Source of the DNA: Corallococcus coralloides DSM 2259
GTDB taxonomy: Bacteria; Myxococcota; Myxococcia; Myxococcales; Myxococcaceae
Direction of reading: 5' to 3'
Length of the DNA: 64,000 bases
Assembly: GCF_000255295.1 (NCBI RefSeq)
Contig: NC_017030.1
Span: forward strand, 1,488,001-1,552,000
Shown piece after piece: positions 9,204 to 18,068 of the stretch; position 1 is the first letter of the stretch; each line of letters starts with the position of its first letter. The translations under genes and the position numbers were made by a program. Below the pieces are notes generated by a model. It saw nothing but the letters and a program-made list of their open reading frames with translations. It was not told where the DNA came from and ran no database searches.

Positions 9204-10859
9204 TCACACGACGCCGATGGACTCGGACGCACCCTCGGCGAACAGGGTGGTGTCCGCCTTGGCCAGGAGCGTCGCCAGGCCTTCGCGCTTCACCGCGCTG
9301 ATGGCCACGCCGCCCCGCGAGCGCAGGAGCGACTCCACCTCGTCCGCGGACAGCTGGTCCGCCTTGTTCCACACCATCAGGCGCGGCTTCTCCATCAGGC
9401 CCAGCGAGGCGAGGATCTTCTCCACCGCCTCCACCTGGTCGTCGCGCGCAGGGTCGCTCGCGTCCACCACGTGCAGCAGGAGGCTTGCGTCGTACAGCTC
9501 CTCCAGCGTGGCGCGGAAGGCCGCCACCAGGTCCTTGGGCAGGTCCCGGATGAAGCCCACCGTGTCGGTGATGATGACCTCCCGCTCCTGCGGGAAGCGC
9601 AAGCGCCGGCTCGTGGGGTCCAGCGTGGCGAACAGCTTGTCCTCCGCCAGCACCTCCGCGTTGGTGATGGCGTTGAGCAGCGTGGACTTGCCCGCGTTGG
9701 TGTAGCCCACGATGGAGATGACCGGCACCTCGCGCCGGTTGCGCTGCGCCCGGCGGACGCTGCGCTCGCGGCTGATGACGTCGATGCGGCGCTCCAGGTT
9801 GGTGATGCGCTCGCGCACGCGGCGGCGGTCGATTTCGAGCTTCGTCTCACCCGGACCGCGGCCGCCCACGCCACCGCCCATGAGGCGGCTGAGCGAGTCA
9901 TCCCCCTGCACCAGCCGGGGCAGCCGGTACTTCAGCTGCGCCAGCTCCACCTGCAGCTTGCCCTCGGCCGTCTGCGCGCGCTGCGCGAAGATGTCCAGGA
10001 TGAGCTGCGTGCGGTCCAGGATCTTCAGGCTCGTCGCATCGCCGATGTGGCGGCCCTGCGACGGGGTGAGGTCCTTGTCGAAGATGAGCAGGTCCACCAT
10101 GGACTGCATGGAGCGCAGGTTCAGGTCCTCCAGCTTGCCCCGGCCGATGAGGTAGCGCGGATCCGCTTCGCGCTTCATCTGGAGCACGCTGTCCACCACC
10201 TCCACGCCCGCCGTGCGCGCCAGCTCCTTCAGCTCCGCCAGGCTGGACTCCGCCCGGGCGCGGTTGCCGTCCAGGCACACCGCCACCAGGATGGCGCGCT
10301 CCTTCCCGGACACGGTGCGCGCGGCCGCGTTGCGGTTGAACTCCTCCTCCAGCGCGTCCAGCGTGGCCAGCAGGTCCGGCTGTTCACCGTGCACGGAGGG
10401 CAGGGTGGACACGTGCCAGAACTCGCCCGAGCCGTTCTCCGGCACCAGGTAGGCCCAGTGCAGGATGCCGGGCAGGCCTTCGTTGCCCACGCCCACGGCC
10501 GCCACGCAGTCCAGGCGCAGCAGCGCCAGGTCCGTGAGGTCGTCCTTCGTCAGGGGTTCGCTCTTCAGGTGCGTGTGCACCAGCCGCAGGCCACGCAGAC
10601 GAATCTGACCGGCGCGCGCACGGCCGATGTCCGGAAGCTCCAGCTTGTGCGCGTTGCCCACCACGACGTGCTCGATGTCGCCCTTGCGGTTGATGAGGAC
10701 GCCCACCTGGCGGTTGAGCTCGTGCGATAGCTCGGTGAGGTGGCGGGCAAGCTCCGCGGACACGATTTCGCGCGGATCCACGCGGCGGCGGAACGTGTTG
10801 CGCAGCCGCTGCTGCTCGCTCGTCTTCAGGCCCAGGGTGTTGCCGTAGATTTCCTTCAA
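9204..10859 (-). CDS. hflX: ribosome-associated GTPase HflX with long N-terminal extension
   Basis: 551-residue GTPase that in other bacteria splits stalled or hibernating ribosomes. The core family is present: N-terminal nucleotide-binding domain with [22 protein letters not shown] and [13 protein letters not shown], then [16 protein letters not shown]1 [10 protein letters not shown]3 [11 protein letters not shown]4 NKAD and a G5-like SAVKREG. About 190 residues precede this core; E. coli HflX lacks them. The extension begins [11 protein letters not shown] and contains a predicted alpha/beta unit ([17 protein letters not shown]). The start is probably TTG at 10857-10859, since AGGAGA lies seven bases upstream; an in-frame ATG at 10901 would bury this site. 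No hfq or hflKC is adjacent. Confidence 0.93.
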   Translation of the reverse strand: MKEIYGNTLGLKTSEQQRLRNTFRRRVDPREIVSAELARHLTELSHELNRQVGVLINRKGDIEHVVVGNAHKLELPDIGRARAGQIRLRGLRLVHTHLKSEPLTKDDLTDLALLRLDCVAAVGVGNEGLPGILHWAYLVPENGSGEFWHVSTLPSVHGEQPDLLATLDALEEEFNRNAAARTVSGKERAILVAVCLDGNRARAESSLAELKELARTAGVEVVDSVLQMKREADPRYLIGRGKLEDLNLRSMQSMVDLLIFDKDLTPSQGRHIGDATSLKILDRTQLILDIFAQRAQTAEGKLQVELAQLKYRLPRLVQGDDSLSRLMGGGVGGRGPGETKLEIDRRRVRERITNLERRIDVISRERSVRRAQRNRREVPVISIVGYTNAGKSTLLNAITNAEVLAEDKLFATLDPTSRRLRFPQEREVIITDTVGFIRDLPKDLVAAFRATLEELYDASLLLHVVDASDPARDDQVEAVEKILASLGLMEKPRLMVWNKADQLSADEVESLLRSRGGVAISAVKREGLATLLAKADTTLFAEGASESIGVV

Positions 10860-11026
10860 ACCGTTTCTCCTGGCGCGGACATCGAATGACCCGCGCCGCA
10901 TTCAAGGCATTGGATGGACTGGGGCCAACCGCGTTTCATGACAAAGCCCTTCAGCGGGTGTGCCGCGAAGCCTGGTGAACAACCGGCCACGCGCGTCCTT
11001 TCCCGTTCCAGCCTACGCTGCCTCCC

Positions 11027-12151
11027 GTGACTGATTCCGCACGCAACGCCTTGCGCGGGGCCCGCCGCGTGGTGGTGAAGATTGGGACCAACGCGCTGAC
11101 GAGCGCCACGGGCCGCTTCAACCGTGCCCACTTCGACGCGCTGGGGCAGGACCTGCTGTGGGCCGCCGGGGGCCGGGAGCTGGTGGTGGTGTCCAGCGGC
11201 GCCATCGCGCTGGGCATGGAGCGGCTGGGGCTGCCTGCCCGCCCCCGGGACATTCCAGGCAAGCAGGCGTGCGCGGCGGTGGGGCAGAGCCGCCTGATGC
11301 AGGCGTACGAGGAGGCCTTCGGCCACGCGGCCCGGACGGTGGCCCAGGTGCTGCTCACCCACGAGGACGTGCAGGAGCGCCGGCGCTACCTCAACGTGAA
11401 GCACACGCTGGAGCGCCTGCTGGCCGCGAGCGTGGTGCCGGTCATCAACGAGAACGACACCGTGTCCGTGGACGAGCTGAAGTTCGGCGACAACGACACG
11501 CTGGCGAGCCTGGTGGCCGGCGTGGTGGAGGCGGACGCGCTGGTCCTCCTGTCGGACGTGGAGGGGCTCTACACCGCCGACCCGCGCAAGGACGCCGAAG
11601 CCCGCCTGATGCCCGCCGTGCCGCGCGTCACCGCGGACGTGCTGGCCCTGGCCGGCGACGCCACCAGCGCGGTGGGCACGGGCGGCATGGCATCCAAGGT
11701 GCGCGCCGCCGCACGGGCCGCGGAGCTGGGCATCCCCTGCGTCATCACCTCCGGCGCGGTGCCCGGCCGCCTGCGCGGCGTGCTTGAAGGCGAAGCCGTG
11801 GGCACGCTCTTCGAGCCCGCCGGACGGCGTAGCGCGCGCACCGCGTGGATCGCCCACGCCCTGCGGCCCCGGGGCCGGCTGGCGGTGGACGCGGGCGCGA
11901 AGGAGGCCATCGTCACCGGCAAGCGCAGCCTGCTGCCCAGCGGCGTGACGGGCGTGGAGGGGGACTTCGGCCGGGGGGACCCGGTGGACCTGACGGACAC
12001 TGCCGGGACGGTGTTCGCCCGGGGCCTGTCCACCTACGACGCCAACGAGCTCCGGCGTATCGCCGGGCGGCGGAGCGCGGACATCGAGGCGGTGCTGGGC
12101 TACCGCTACCTGGATGAGGCGGTGCACCGCGACGACCTGGCGGTGCTGTAG
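11027..12151 (+). CDS. proB: glutamate 5-kinase
   Basis: 374-residue cytoplasmic enzyme, first step of proline synthesis (L-glutamate + ATP to glutamyl-5-phosphate). The amino-acid-kinase domain shows VVVKIGTNAL near the N-terminus, VVVSSGAIALGM, PVINENDTVS with FGDNDTLASLVA, and VGTGGMASKVRAA for nucleotide and magnesium. The last 80 or so residues form the PUA domain (RGRLAVDAGAKEAIV ... YRYLDEAVHRDDLAVL). Length is normal for the two-domain form. GTG at 11027 is the likely start. proA is not adjacent in this window. It is divergent from hflX and convergent with the gene at 12179, with 27 bases between stops. Confidence 0.97.
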   Translation: MTDSARNALRGARRVVVKIGTNALTSATGRFNRAHFDALGQDLLWAAGGRELVVVSSGAIALGMERLGLPARPRDIPGKQACAAVGQSRLMQAYEEAFGHAARTVAQVLLTHEDVQERRRYLNVKHTLERLLAASVVPVINENDTVSVDELKFGDNDTLASLVAGVVEADALVLLSDVEGLYTADPRKDAEARLMPAVPRVTADVLALAGDATSAVGTGGMASKVRAAARAAELGIPCVITSGAVPGRLRGVLEGEAVGTLFEPAGRRSARTAWIAHALRPRGRLAVDAGAKEAIVTGKRSLLPSGVTGVEGDFGRGDPVDLTDTAGTVFARGLSTYDANELRRIAGRRSADIEAVLGYRYLDEAVHRDDLAVL

Positions 12152-12178
12152 CCGCGGTCCGCGCAACGTGCGCCTGGC

Positions 12179-12652
12179 CTAGATGGAGCTGGAGACGGAC
12201 TTCACGGTGCCGGTCGCCGGCTCCGTCAGCCGCATCAGCGCGCGGAACTCCGGGGAGTCCACCTTCATCAGGAGCAGCGACACCTCCAGCTCGCCCGGCA
12301 CCCGGCCCAGCTGGAGCTTGCGCTCCTGGCCGTGCAGCAGGGCGAGCTGCGAGTGGCCTTCCCCTTCCGGCAGGGACAGGTCCACCTGGAGCTGGAACGA
12401 GTCGCCCTCGCCCTTGGGCGTGAGCACCAGCCGGTAGTCCGGCACGGTCGCGCCCGGACGGCGGCGCTCGGCGCGAAGGGTGCGGCCCGCTTCACCCAGC
12501 AGCTTGGGCTGGGCGATCAGCCGGCCGTCGCGCCGGACCTCCAGCGCGAAGTAGAGCGGTTCGTTGCGGGCGTGCGCCGGAGTGGAGACGAAGGCCAGCA
12601 GCACCAGCGCCAGCCCGGGAAGCCACTTCTTCAGCAGGGAGGTGCGGTCCAT
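12179..12652 (-). CDS. small secreted protein of unknown function
   Basis: 157-residue protein with a clear Sec signal (KKWLPGLALVLLAFVSTPAHA, cut after AHA). The mature part of about 130 residues is mostly beta-strand-like (YFALEVRRDGRLI, DYRLVLTPKGEGDSFQLQV, KLQLGRVPGELEVSLLLM), fitting a small soluble beta-sandwich in the periplasm or outside. There are no cysteines or catalytic motifs. The start ATG at 12652 has a GAGGG tract upstream; longer in-frame starts would remove the signal from the N-terminus. The family is not recognised. Confidence 0.75.
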   Translation of the reverse strand: MDRTSLLKKWLPGLALVLLAFVSTPAHARNEPLYFALEVRRDGRLIAQPKLLGEAGRTLRAERRRPGATVPDYRLVLTPKGEGDSFQLQVDLSLPEGEGHSQLALLHGQERKLQLGRVPGELEVSLLLMKVDSPEFRALMRLTEPATGTVKSVSSSI

Positions 12653-13010
12653 GGTCGAGCCCTCGTCAAGCTTCAGTCCGCCGCGTCGGCCCCACGGCAG
12701 CCAGCACAGCCTCCAGGAGGCCCGCTGTCGCTTCTCACCCAAATCGACAATGTCCAAGGAATAACCCAGACGCGCCCCGAGTGCGAGCCCCACGCCCGGG
12801 GTTGTCTGCTGGCTTGCGGACGAAACGAGGGGTACATGGTGATACCTGCTTGCCTGTTCAGGTTGGGGCGGCTATCCCCCCTTGGACGCAGCCAGCCCCC
12901 TTCGCTGTTCCCTTTGTGTTCGTTTCCATCCCTGCCCCCTTCTCCCACCCCGGAAGTCCCCGGTCTCTTGATCTCCCGGGTCCTGTCCGCCATGGTCACC
13001 GATCACCTGA
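12653..13010 (+). other. 358-base divergent intergenic region
   Basis: Lies between the secreted-protein gene (minus) and the first WYL regulator (plus), so it should carry two outward promoters. No reading frame here has a believable start and composition. It contains a GACA-A-TGTC inverted repeat near 12750 and a run of pyrimidine-rich sequence at 12885-12970. I found no convincing -35/-10 pair. Confidence 0.5.
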
Positions 13011-14036
13011 ATGGACCGCACGGAACGCATCCTTGATCTCGTGGCACTGCTGCTCGACGCGCGGGAACCCATCTCGTGGGCCGAGCTGCGTGAGCACTTC
13101 CCCGCGGACTACGGCGGCTCGGATGACGCCGCGGAGCGCAAATTCGAGCGCGACAAGGCAGAGCTCGTCGAGCTGGGCTTCCCGCTGAGCTACGTGCAGG
13201 GCGACGACGAGCGGCGCGACGGCTACATCGTCGACCGCAACGTCTACTACCTGCCGGAGGCGGACCTCACGAAGGAGGAGCTGGCCGTGCTCTACGCCGC
13301 CGGGTCCGCCGCGCTGGCCTCCGGCGCGTTCCCCGGCCGCGACGACCTGGCGCACGCGCTGCGCAAGATCGGCTTCTTCGCCGGCGAATCCCTGCCCACC
13401 CCGCGCGTGCGCATGGAGCTGGGCACCGGACAGGAGGGCCAGGAGAAGGAGGTCTCCGCCCGCCTGGAGCAGCTCTGGGATGCGTGCTCCGCCCACAAGT
13501 GGGTGCAGCTGACCTACGGCAGCCCCCGCAAGGACGGCGTCACGGAGCGGCGCGTGGACCCTTACGGCCTGGCGCTCCGGCGCGGCGTGTGGACGCTGGT
13601 GGGCTACTGCCACCTGCGCCAGGGCCTGCGCACCTTCCACGTCCACCGCATCCGCGAGCTGAAGGTGAACACCGCCCGGCCGCGCACGCCGGACTTCGAG
13701 GTGCCGGCGGACTTCTCGCTGGACGCCCACGTGGCCTACTTCCCCTGGCAGTACCGCTTCCACGAACCGCTGGAGGTGACGCTGCAGCTCACCGGGCCGC
13801 AGGCCTCGCGCGCGGGCTCGCTGTTCCCGGGCGCGGCGCTGGAGCCGGTGTCGGAGGGCGTGGTGCGGGCCCGCTTCCCGGTGACGTTCCTGGACGGGCT
13901 GACGCGCTTCGTCCTGTCGCTGGGGCAGGACTGCCGTGTGGAAGGGCCTCCGGAGGCGCGCGAGCGCCTGGAGCGGATGGCCGCGAACATCCTGGCGAAG
14001 CACGCGCCGGTGGAAGGTCAGCGGGTGAGCGCATGA
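13011..14036 (+). CDS. WYL-domain transcriptional regulator (first of tandem pair)
   Basis: 341-residue regulator. Residues about 1-70 form a winged helix (ERILDLVALLLDAREPISWAELREHF then KFERDKAELVELGFPLSY). The WYL domain follows at roughly 150-230, with the ligand strand as VWTLVGYCHLRQGLRTFHVHRI, where the tripeptide reads W-T-L, and a WCX-type C-terminal extension. WYL proteins sense nucleic acid or small ligands and often control DNA-damage or defence genes (PafBC, BrxR families). The stop overlaps the start of the next WYL gene by four bases, an arrangement like actinobacterial pafB-pafC. No Shine-Dalgarno is evident before ATG 13011, yet the HTH begins at once, so the start is probably right. 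Confidence 0.9.
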   Translation: MDRTERILDLVALLLDAREPISWAELREHFPADYGGSDDAAERKFERDKAELVELGFPLSYVQGDDERRDGYIVDRNVYYLPEADLTKEELAVLYAAGSAALASGAFPGRDDLAHALRKIGFFAGESLPTPRVRMELGTGQEGQEKEVSARLEQLWDACSAHKWVQLTYGSPRKDGVTERRVDPYGLALRRGVWTLVGYCHLRQGLRTFHVHRIRELKVNTARPRTPDFEVPADFSLDAHVAYFPWQYRFHEPLEVTLQLTGPQASRAGSLFPGAALEPVSEGVVRARFPVTFLDGLTRFVLSLGQDCRVEGPPEARERLERMAANILAKHAPVEGQRVSA

Positions 14037-14962
14037 GCAACGTCCACGAGCGGCTGCGCCGCCTGCTGTTCCTCGTCCCCTACGTCTCCAAGCACCCCGG
14101 CGTCACCGTGGAGGCCCTGGCCAAGGCCCTCAACATCAGCCGCGAGGACCTGCTGGAGGAGCTGGACCTGCTCACCTGCGTGGGCCGGCCGCCCTTCAAC
14201 CCGGACGACTACATCGACATCTACGTGGACAATGACCGCGTCTACGTGGACCTGGATCAGCGCCTGTTCGCGCCGCCCCGGCTGACCGCCGGCGAGGCCG
14301 CGGCCCTGGCCGCCGCGGCGGAGCTGTTGCGCCCGGCCACCGGCGACGCGCTCCAGAGCGCCCTCACCAAGCTGGAGGGCATCATCCCGCCCGCCGCCCG
14401 CGAGCGCTTCCGGGACATGTACCGGAAGATCGACGCCTCCGCGGACGCGCCCCCGGCGCTGGGGCCGCTCACCCGGGCCATCCTGGAGCGGCTGGAGGTG
14501 ACGTTCGGCTACGCCAGCCCCGGCCGCCCGCCGGAGCCGCGCCGGGTGCGCCCCTACGAACTGCTCAGCCACCGCGGCCAGTGGTACCTCCAGGGCTTCT
14601 GCCACACCCGCCAGGACGCGCGCCTGTTCCGGTTGGATCGCATGGAGGACCTGGCCGTCACCACCACCGCCTTCCAGCCCCCGCCGGACGCCCGCGCGGA
14701 CGTGCCCAACCCGGCCCGCGGCGCCAGCGAGGCCTCCGTCCGGGTGCGCTTCACCCCCACGGCGGCACCCTACGTGAAGGAGCGCTTCGGCCAGGACGCC
14801 CGCCCGCTCGCTGACGGAGGGGTGGAGGTGCGGGTGGCCGGAGACAGTGAGCGCTGGCTCACGCAGTGGGTGCTATCCTTCGGCGGAGAGGCGGAAGTGC
14901 TGGAGCCGGCGAGCGCGCGCGCCGCCGTTGCCCGAGCCGTACATGCCTCGATAGGCTCCTAG
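14033..14962 (+). CDS. WYL-domain transcriptional regulator (second of tandem pair)
   Basis: 309-residue regulator starting at an ATG that overlaps the previous stop (ATGA). The N-terminal HTH is RRLLFLVPYVSKHPGVTVEA followed by KALNISREDLLEELDLLTCVG, resembling the PafC-type sub-HTH. The WYL domain has the classical tripeptide in QWYLQGFCHTRQDARLFRLD, with basic residues around it for nucleic-acid binding, then a WCX-like end (WLTQWVLSFGGEAEVLEPA). By analogy with PafBC the two products may form a heterodimer. The stop codon overlaps the AGGA ribosome site of the FHA gene at 14969, so the three genes look like one operon. Confidence 0.9.
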   Translation: MSNVHERLRRLLFLVPYVSKHPGVTVEALAKALNISREDLLEELDLLTCVGRPPFNPDDYIDIYVDNDRVYVDLDQRLFAPPRLTAGEAAALAAAAELLRPATGDALQSALTKLEGIIPPAARERFRDMYRKIDASADAPPALGPLTRAILERLEVTFGYASPGRPPEPRRVRPYELLSHRGQWYLQGFCHTRQDARLFRLDRMEDLAVTTTAFQPPPDARADVPNPARGASEASVRVRFTPTAAPYVKERFGQDARPLADGGVEVRVAGDSERWLTQWVLSFGGEAEVLEPASARAAVARAVHASIGS

Positions 14963-14968
14963 GACGAC

Positions 14969-16579
14969 ATGGCCTTCCAACTGACGATCTCCGAGGGAAA
15001 AGACGCAGGCAAGGAGTTCGTCTTCGACCAGGACTCCGTGCTCATCGGGCGCACCTCCGAGTGCGACGTGGTGCTGTACGACCCCGGTATCTCCCGCCGC
15101 CACTGCCGCATCTTCAAGGACGGTGACGGCTACGCCGTCGAGGATCAGAAGAGCGCCAACGGCACGGTCGTCAACGGCGCCGCCGTGCAGAAGCAGACGC
15201 TGGCGGATGGCGACACGCTCACGCTGGGCCCGGTGACGTTCCTCTTCGCGCTCGCCGCGGAGGACGCGCCCACCGGCGAGGACGAGAAGCCCGCGGAGGA
15301 CGGCGCCAACAGCACGCGCATCGTCTCCATCGACTCCGTGCGCAAGTCGCGCAACAAGAAGGGCGCGGCGCTCGTGCCGGAAGGCGCGGACGAGGAGGAC
15401 CTGCAGGGCATCCGGGCGGAGTCCACGCGCATGAACATGCGCGCCATCCGCCGGCCCACCTCCAACGCCCAGCGCGCCATCCCGCAGGATCCGCCCCCGG
15501 AAGAGGACGCTCCGGCGGCCATCGAAAAGCCCGCTCCCGCGCCTCCGCCCGCGCGCCGCACCGGCTCCCAGTCCGCCCGCGCCGTGGCCCGCACGCCCCG
15601 CGCTGGTGGCGCCAGCAGCAGTGGCGGCGGCCTGTCCGCGGCCGAGCGCGCCCGCATCCGCCGTGAGACGCCGGGCCTGATGGCCAACCTGCGCCTGTTC
15701 TGGGCGGAGGCGAACTCCAAGGTCCGCGCGGGCGTGATGGCCGGCGGCGGCGTGGTGGTGCTGGGCCTCTTCGCCCTCATGTACTGGCTGGTGCTGGGCG
15801 GCGAGGACACGGTGCAGAAGGGCGAGGAGCCCGTGCGCCTGTCCAACCAGCCCATCACGGACTCGTTCGGCCTGGGTGACGGCGTCACCTGGAACCGGCC
15901 GGACATGAAGGTCTTCGAGTGGGAGTTCGTCGCCGCGACGCGCGCGGTGGTCATCCTCCACTACCAGGCCCAGGGCATCTCCAAGGACGAGGTGGTGGTG
16001 AGCGTCAACGGCGTGGACGTGGGCAAGGTGCCGCCGGACACGCTGGCCAGCCAGGAGCGCTCGCTGGAGCTGATGATCCCGCCCCAGCAGCTGCGCAAGG
16101 GCGAGCCCAACCGCATCATCTTCGACAACACCCGCAACCCGCCGGGCGAGGACACCTGGCGCGTGTGGAACGTCTGGGTGGAGCGCGCGCTGCTCCCCGA
16201 GGATCTCTCCACGCAGCAACTCGTCTCGAACGCGAACGACCTCTTCAAGAAGGGCCGCAAGAACTTCGACACGCCGGACATCGGCGCGCGCAACCGCTAC
16301 GAAGCGTGGAAGTCCTTCCGCGAGGCGTGGCTGATGCTGGAGGCCCACCCGGACCCGAAGCCGGACCTGTACTTCGAGGCCCAGGAGTCCATGAAGCGCG
16401 CCCAGCAGGAGCTGGACCGCACCTGCTCCAAGCTGCTCCTGGAGGTGGAGGGCTACTACAACCAGGGCCACTACAAGCAGGCCGCCTCCACGCTGGACCA
16501 CATGCGCGAGTACTTCCCCGAGTACGACCAGCCGTGCGCCACGCGCGCGGAGAACAAGCGCGCCGAGTACGGGCTGTAG
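14969..16579 (+). CDS. FHA-domain membrane protein
   Basis: 536-residue protein. Residues 1-95 are a forkhead-associated domain with the phosphothreonine-binding residues in VLIGRTSECDVVL, GISRRHCRI and SANGTVVNG. A disordered Pro/Ala/Arg-rich linker (about 100-240) follows, then one membrane helix (GVMAGGGVVVLGLFALMYWLV, about residues 254-274). The periplasmic part begins with a beta domain and ends in TPR-like helices (KSFREAWLMLEAHPD, VEGYYNQGHYKQAASTLDHM). Such proteins link Ser/Thr-kinase signalling in the cytoplasm to the envelope. It sits six bases after the WYL pair, suggesting a shared transcript. The partner kinase is not in the window. Confidence 0.88.
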   Translation: MAFQLTISEGKDAGKEFVFDQDSVLIGRTSECDVVLYDPGISRRHCRIFKDGDGYAVEDQKSANGTVVNGAAVQKQTLADGDTLTLGPVTFLFALAAEDAPTGEDEKPAEDGANSTRIVSIDSVRKSRNKKGAALVPEGADEEDLQGIRAESTRMNMRAIRRPTSNAQRAIPQDPPPEEDAPAAIEKPAPAPPPARRTGSQSARAVARTPRAGGASSSGGGLSAAERARIRRETPGLMANLRLFWAEANSKVRAGVMAGGGVVVLGLFALMYWLVLGGEDTVQKGEEPVRLSNQPITDSFGLGDGVTWNRPDMKVFEWEFVAATRAVVILHYQAQGISKDEVVVSVNGVDVGKVPPDTLASQERSLELMIPPQQLRKGEPNRIIFDNTRNPPGEDTWRVWNVWVERALLPEDLSTQQLVSNANDLFKKGRKNFDTPDIGARNRYEAWKSFREAWLMLEAHPDPKPDLYFEAQESMKRAQQELDRTCSKLLLEVEGYYNQGHYKQAASTLDHMREYFPEYDQPCATRAENKRAEYGL

Positions 16580-16680
16580 CCAGGGCCGTCGTCTAGCGGA
16601 CGGTGCAACCCCGCCGAGGATGCGGGCAGGGCCCGTCCGGGTTGCCGGTCCCTCCCCTCGTTCCCACCCTGAACGGGGTG

Positions 16681-17940
16681 ATGCGTGAGCTGGCGGGGGA
16701 GGACGGGCGGTCAGAAGGGTTGGTTCCAGCGGCGCGCTCGCCGGGACCCGTGCCGGAGCATGGCCCGGTGTGGAGCGCCGGGGTGTCCCGGCGCCTGCTC
16801 GCCCGCTACTACCTGCCACAGCACCACACCACCCTCCAGGGCAATGCGTGCCGGCTCCTGCGTGACGGCGTGGAGGCCTACCCGGAGATGCTGGAGGCCA
16901 TCCGCCGGGCGCGCCGCTCCATCCGCCTGGAGACGTACATGTTCGTCACCGACGCGGTGGGCGAGCTCTTCGGCCAGGCGCTGGCGGAGGCCGCCGAGCG
17001 CGGCGTGCACGTGAAGGTCCTCTACGACGCGGTGGGGTCCTGGACCAGCCGCAGGAGCTTCTTCGAAGGCCTGCGCGCGCGGGGCGTGGACGTGCGGGCC
17101 TTCAAGCCCTTCAGCCTCCAGCGCGGGCTGCGCCACCTGCTGCGCCGGGACCACCGGAAGATTCTCGTGGTGGACGGCACGGTGGCCTTCACGGGCGGGG
17201 TGAACATCGCGGCGCACTGGGCCCCGGAAGGGCAGGGCGTGGCGTGGCGCGACGACGTGCTGCGGATTGAAGGCCCCGCGGTGCATGAGCTGGAGCGGAG
17301 ATTCCTGGCCACGTGGCGGATGATGTTCCGCGACCGGCTGAGCCGGCTGCGCCGGCGGATCCGCGGCGGGGCCCAGGCGCTGGAGGCCCGGCCCCGGAAG
17401 GGCGACGTGGGGCTGGCGGTGCTGTCCAGCCGCCGCAGCATCCACCGCGCGTACCTGCACGCCATCCAGCGCGCGCGGGCCAGCGTGCTCATCGCCGCGG
17501 GCTACTTCGTGCCGGACCGGCGCATGGTGGCCGCGCTCAAGGACGCGGCGAAGCGGGGCGTGGAGGTGAGCCTGCTGCTCAACGGGGGCAAGAGCGACCA
17601 TCCGTTCCTCGAGCATGCGACGCGCGCCTTCTACGAGCCGCTGATGGACGCCGGCATCCGCATCTTCGAGTGGCGCCGGGGCGTGCTGCACGCCAAGACG
17701 GCCGTGGTGGACGGGGTGTGGGGCACCATCGGGTCGTTCAACCTGGAGCGGCTGTCCCTGGCCTTCAACCACGAAGTGAACGCCGTCTTCGCGGACCCCC
17801 GGCTGGGGCGCGACCTGGAGGACTCGTTCCGTCTGGATTGCGGCAATTGCCGCGAGGTGGACCTGGCCGCCTTCCGCCGCCGTCCCCTCTGGCAGAAGGC
17901 CGTGGAGCGGGTGCTGTACTTCTTCCGCAAGGTGCTCTGA
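16681..17940 (+). CDS. phospholipase D / cardiolipin synthase-like protein
   Basis: 419-residue PLD-superfamily enzyme. Two HKD motifs are intact: H158 in [16 protein letters not shown] and H337 in [19 protein letters not shown], each the HxKxxxxD pattern. Surrounding blocks ([36 protein letters not shown]) fit bacterial cardiolipin synthase ClsB/YbhO-type proteins, which lack the two N-terminal membrane helices of ClsA; none is seen here. It probably condenses phosphatidylglycerol or phosphatidylethanolamine head groups into cardiolipin. Start ATG 16681 (a GTG lies just before, at 16678) is uncertain because no strong ribosome site precedes it. Confidence 0.88.
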   Translation: MRELAGEDGRSEGLVPAARSPGPVPEHGPVWSAGVSRRLLARYYLPQHHTTLQGNACRLLRDGVEAYPEMLEAIRRARRSIRLETYMFVTDAVGELFGQALAEAAERGVHVKVLYDAVGSWTSRRSFFEGLRARGVDVRAFKPFSLQRGLRHLLRRDHRKILVVDGTVAFTGGVNIAAHWAPEGQGVAWRDDVLRIEGPAVHELERRFLATWRMMFRDRLSRLRRRIRGGAQALEARPRKGDVGLAVLSSRRSIHRAYLHAIQRARASVLIAAGYFVPDRRMVAALKDAAKRGVEVSLLLNGGKSDHPFLEHATRAFYEPLMDAGIRIFEWRRGVLHAKTAVVDGVWGTIGSFNLERLSLAFNHEVNAVFADPRLGRDLEDSFRLDCGNCREVDLAAFRRRPLWQKAVERVLYFFRKVL

Positions 17941-18068
17941 GCGGCCCCGTAAGCCCGGGGGCCAAGGCAACCGTCCACCGCCTTCAACGCGGTGCAGGAA
18001 CCCTTTGCATGCCGGGGGGGACACGCCTAGAAGTTGCGTCATTCCGGCACGGAAGGACGGCAACGCAC

